Assembly: GCA_023380955.1 (NCBI GenBank)
Contig: JAMCTB010000033.1
Span: 1 to 7,762 of the forward strand
DNA length: 7,762 nt
From: Chloroflexota bacterium
GTDB taxonomy: Bacteria > Chloroflexota > UBA6077
Reading direction: 5' to 3'
In this document: positions 5,188 through 7,762 of the stretch, piece after piece
How the letters are laid out: every line of letters begins with the position of its first letter
Position numbering within the stretch: position 1 is the first letter of the stretch
Made by a program: the position numbers and the translations under genes
Notes under the pieces: model-generated
The model's database searches: none
Told to the model about the DNA's origin: nothing
What the model saw: the letters and a program-made list of their open reading frames with translations, nothing else

Positions 5188-6594
5188 ATGGAGGCAGTGA
5201 CGAGAAATCGGCTGATCCTGGCGGCTATCCTGCTCCTGGCCACAGCTGTCTTCCTCATCGACCTGTTCGCCGTGTCGGGCGTGCTTCTGCCCATCGCGCC
5301 CTACGCGGTGTCCATTCTCATCGCGGCTTACCTCCTCCCTCCATATCAGGTGGCCGGCGTCACGGCGTGGGTCATGGCCCTGCTGCTGGCTTCAGCGGTG
5401 TCTGAGGGGGCGGTAGCCTGGAGGGCGGCCCTGGACGAGGCTGGCCTGCTTTTCATCGGCTACCTGGCTACGGCCCTGGCGCGAAAGACCCAGGTCGAGG
5501 CTGCGTTGAGATTCGAGGCGCAATCCAACCTGGCCCAGCTTCGTGCCGTCGTGGAGAGCATGGCAGAAGGGGTGATCATCGCCGATCCCCAGGGAAGGGC
5601 CGTCAGCCTGAACCCGATGGCCCTGCGCATGCTGGGGTTTCGGGCCCCCGAGGAGGTCATCGGGCGGGACCTCCGGGAGGTGGTCAGGGGATTCGAGTGG
5701 CGCGACCCCGCAGGCCAACCGCTGTCGCCCGGGAAAGCGCCCCTGGAGCGGATGCTTCGAGGCGAGTCCTTCACCGACCTGACCGCCTTCGTGAAGAACG
5801 TGGAGAGTGGGGAAGAGTGGGTAGGCAGCTACAACGGCAGGCCTGTTCGTACTGCTGCTGGGGATATCTTTCTGTCGGTGCTGACGTCACGCGACATTAC
5901 CGCCCAGTGGCGGGTGGATGAGCAACGCAACGACCTGGTGCGAGCCATCTCCCACGACCTACGGAACCCCCTCACGGCGGTTCAAGGTCAGTCTCAACTG
6001 CTGCAGCAGATGTTGGTGAGCGCCGGCTTCGACGGCCGGGCGCAGCGCAGCGTTCGGGCCATCGTCGTCGGTGCCAAGCGGATGGGGGCGATGATCCAGG
6101 ACCTGGTGGACTCCACGCGGCTGGAGGCCGGGCAGCTGCGGCTGGAGAGACATCCGACGGAATTGAGGCCCTTCGTCTTGGATCTGCTTCAGCGCTCCGC
6201 TGTCGTCCTGGAAGTGAGCAGGGTGGCGGCGGAGATCCCGGCAGACCTCCCGCCCCTGGACGCGGATCCCAACCGGCTGGAGAGGATCCTGGTGAACCTG
6301 CTCAGCAACGCCCTCAAGTACTCCCCTGGGGGGACCGAGGTGCGAGTCGGGGCAGAAAGGGAAGCCCAGCAGGTGAGAATCTGGGTGCAGGACCGGGGGA
6401 TGGGGATACTGCCGGAGGACCTGCCCCACATTTTCGAGCGCTTCTATCGAGCCAAAGGCGCCCGCAAGACCGAGGGGCTGGGGCTGGGGCTGTACATTAC
6501 CCGCATGCTGGTGGAGGCCCACGGAGGCCGGATCTGGGTCGAGAGCGAGACGGGCAAGGGAAGCACCTTCTCCTTCACGCTGCCGGTGGTGTAA
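5188..6594 (+). CDS. Membrane PAS-domain sensor histidine kinase
   Basis: A 468-residue sensor kinase. The N-terminus has four predicted membrane segments (about 9-29, 33-52, 55-74, 84-98) with very short links, so no sizeable outside sensor domain. A PAS domain follows (about 112-240, starting near [19 protein letters not shown]). The phosphoacceptor H-box is [13 protein letters not shown] with H256. The ATPase domain shows an N-box around LLSNALKYS (N374), G1 DRGMGI (402-407), an F-box IFERF (F416) and G2 GLGLGL (430-435). All catalytic motifs are intact. ATG 5188 is chosen over upstream alternatives because the protein then begins just before the first membrane segment and a G-rich ribosome binding site abuts it; the extra 58 residues of the longer frame have no family features. 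No response regulator gene is adjacent. The MFS gene starts 5 nt after the stop, so the two are probably co-transcribed and the kinase may report on transport or membrane state (inference). Confidence 0.92.
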   Translation: MEAVTRNRLILAAILLLATAVFLIDLFAVSGVLLPIAPYAVSILIAAYLLPPYQVAGVTAWVMALLLASAVSEGAVAWRAALDEAGLLFIGYLATALARKTQVEAALRFEAQSNLAQLRAVVESMAEGVIIADPQGRAVSLNPMALRMLGFRAPEEVIGRDLREVVRGFEWRDPAGQPLSPGKAPLERMLRGESFTDLTAFVKNVESGEEWVGSYNGRPVRTAAGDIFLSVLTSRDITAQWRVDEQRNDLVRAISHDLRNPLTAVQGQSQLLQQMLVSAGFDGRAQRSVRAIVVGAKRMGAMIQDLVDSTRLEAGQLRLERHPTELRPFVLDLLQRSAVVLEVSRVAAEIPADLPPLDADPNRLERILVNLLSNALKYSPGGTEVRVGAEREAQQVRIWVQDRGMGILPEDLPHIFERFYRAKGARKTEGLGLGLYITRMLVEAHGGRIWVESETGKGSTFSFTLPVV

Positions 6595-6599
6595 GGGCG

Positions 6600-7762
6600 A
6601 TGCACCGGCTCCAGTCCTGGCTGCGGAACCCTACCCTGGCTTTCGCCGCAAGATTCAACCTCTACGCCATCTCCCTGGCGGCGCTCTGGACCCCGCTCGG
6701 CACGGTACTGCTGCAGCAGCGGGTGGGCGGCATCACGCCCCACGCCTTTCGAGACACGGCCCTCGGCATCATGACCTTCGTAGGCATCGGCATCGCGGCC
6801 CTTACCGAGCCCATCGCCGGGCGGATCAGCGACCGCGCACCGCTGCCCGATCGCCGCCGGCCCTTCATCGTGGGCGCCACCCTGCTGGATCTGCTTTTCC
6901 TGCTCGGTTTCTGGTGGGCTCCCAGCTACGGCTGGCTCTTCGCGGCCTACATCCTCCTTCAGCTCTCCTCCAACGTGGCCCAGGCGGCCTTCCAGGCGTT
7001 GATCCCCGACCTCGTCAGAGCTCAGGAGCGAGGGTTGGCCTCGGGGGTCAAGAACGGCTACGATCTGTTGGGCTCCATCATCGGGTTGGCGGGTGTTGGG
7101 GCGCTGTTGGGGTCGGGGCTGGGCGAGGGGGCAGCCCTGGCCTTCATCGCCGGCATGTTGATCCTGGGGGCCGGCGTCAGCATCCCCTGCGTCCCCCGGG
7201 TCTCTCCCCTACCCCCCGAAGAGCGGGCCCGCGACCTTCCAGAGTTGGTGGATCCCAGGGCCGTTCCGGAGGCTTTTCGGCTCGATTTCCGAGCCCACAG
7301 CGCCTTCGCCCTGGCGACTGCCTGCCGGTTTCTCTTCCTCTTCGGCATGTATCCCGTTCAGAGGTTCTTTCTCTACTTTGCCCAGCAGCGGTACGGCCTG
7401 CAGGGCACCGGTGAAATCACCTCCTACTACTTCGTGATCCTCATCCTGGTGGGCGTGGTGGCGGCTGCGGGGACCGGGGCTCTCTCGGATCGAGTAGGAC
7501 GTTTGAACACCCTGCGGTTGGGCATAGGGTTCAGCGTGGTCGGGCTGTTCGGGGTTGCCTACTCTCCCACCCTGCTGGTGCTGCTTGCCCCCGGCGTGGT
7601 GATGGCGATCGGCCTCGGCACCTTCCAGGCGGTCAGCTGGGCCCAGCTGAGCGATTTCATACCCGGTGGCCAGGAGGCCCGCTTCTACGGCCTCTCCAAC
7701 ATCGCCGCCGCCGGGGCCAGCGCCATGGCCGGCCTCTTCGGCCCCCTGATCTCCTGGCTCAA
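6600..7762 (+). CDS. Major facilitator superfamily transporter, 3' end beyond window
   Basis: Open from ATG 6600 to the window edge, 387 complete codons. The protein is strongly hydrophobic with many membrane segments, starting near residues 13-38. An MFS loop-2/3 signature GRISDR (74-79) is followed by RRRPF (85-89), the layout seen in MFS and in sugar-cation (GPH-type) symporters. A second copy, GALSDRVGR around D297, marks the start of the C-terminal half, consistent with the 6+6 pseudo-symmetry of the fold. A hydrophilic loop of about 35 residues (around 201-235, rich in P, E, R and D) would be the central loop. The last visible residues are GLFGPLISWL, late in the C-terminal half, so little is missing. 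Substrate cannot be read from the sequence. The start is 5 nt after the kinase stop; the ribosome binding site is a modest AAGGGCG overlapping that stop, suggesting translational coupling. Confidence 0.88.
   Translation, partial: MHRLQSWLRNPTLAFAARFNLYAISLAALWTPLGTVLLQQRVGGITPHAFRDTALGIMTFVGIGIAALTEPIAGRISDRAPLPDRRRPFIVGATLLDLLFLLGFWWAPSYGWLFAAYILLQLSSNVAQAAFQALIPDLVRAQERGLASGVKNGYDLLGSIIGLAGVGALLGSGLGEGAALAFIAGMLILGAGVSIPCVPRVSPLPPEERARDLPELVDPRAVPEAFRLDFRAHSAFALATACRFLFLFGMYPVQRFFLYFAQQRYGLQGTGEITSYYFVILILVGVVAAAGTGALSDRVGRLNTLRLGIGFSVVGLFGVAYSPTLLVLLAPGVVMAIGLGTFQAVSWAQLSDFIPGGQEARFYGLSNIAAAGASAMAGLFGPLISWL

Noticed and set aside
4958..5200. 80-codon plus-strand frame with a CARCG pair of cysteines
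   Set aside because: It lies across the inverted repeat, has Arg/Gly-rich low complexity and no clear ribosome binding site, and only one cysteine pair, so a zinc-ribbon is not supported.

Overview
The window comes from a GC-rich bacterial genome. All recognisable genes lie on the + strand, in this order: the end of a HAD-type hydrolase, a DUF815 AAA+ ATPase, an exported four-repeat/DUF4015 glycosidase-like protein, a Tat-exported dihaem split-Soret-type cytochrome c, a membrane PAS histidine kinase, and the start of an MFS transporter. Two genes appear to use TTG starts. Two genes are followed by long GC-rich hairpins without a U-tract. The gene content (DUF815, DUF4015, split-Soret/C_GCAxxG_C_C cytochrome) fits Chloroflexota or a deep, high-GC Bacillota lineage. 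This is inference; no rRNA or marker gene is present to decide it.

Layout. 2-133: last 43 codons of the HAD-like protein. 133-194: a compact tandem array of hairpins with a 28-nt period, running into the ribosome binding site of the DUF815 gene (203-1579). 1580-1765: an intergenic region with GGGAAC repeats and a possible promoter. 1766-3757: the DUF4015 protein, followed after 5 nt by a 20-bp perfect inverted repeat. 3805-4073: no convincing gene, several short palindromes. 4074-4820: the cytochrome, then a 15-bp perfect hairpin (4894-4932) and an imperfect inverted repeat that looks like a dispersed element (4960-5012). 5188-6594 and 6600-end: histidine kinase and MFS transporter, 5 nt apart and probably co-transcribed.

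How the genes work together. Only kinase-MFS looks like a tight operon, and possibly HAD-DUF815. The DUF4015 protein and the cytochrome each sit between hairpins and look like separate transcription units. Both are predicted to act outside the cytoplasmic membrane. No cytochrome partner (quinol oxidoreductase, c-haem maturation gene) and no response regulator for the kinase lies in the window.

The observations most worth a second look are the 28-nt hairpin array with a compensatory base change, the combination of a Tat signal, four conserved cysteines and two haem sites in one small protein, and the four-repeat plus DUF4015 architecture. I saw no CRISPR array, insertion sequence, tRNA or rRNA.
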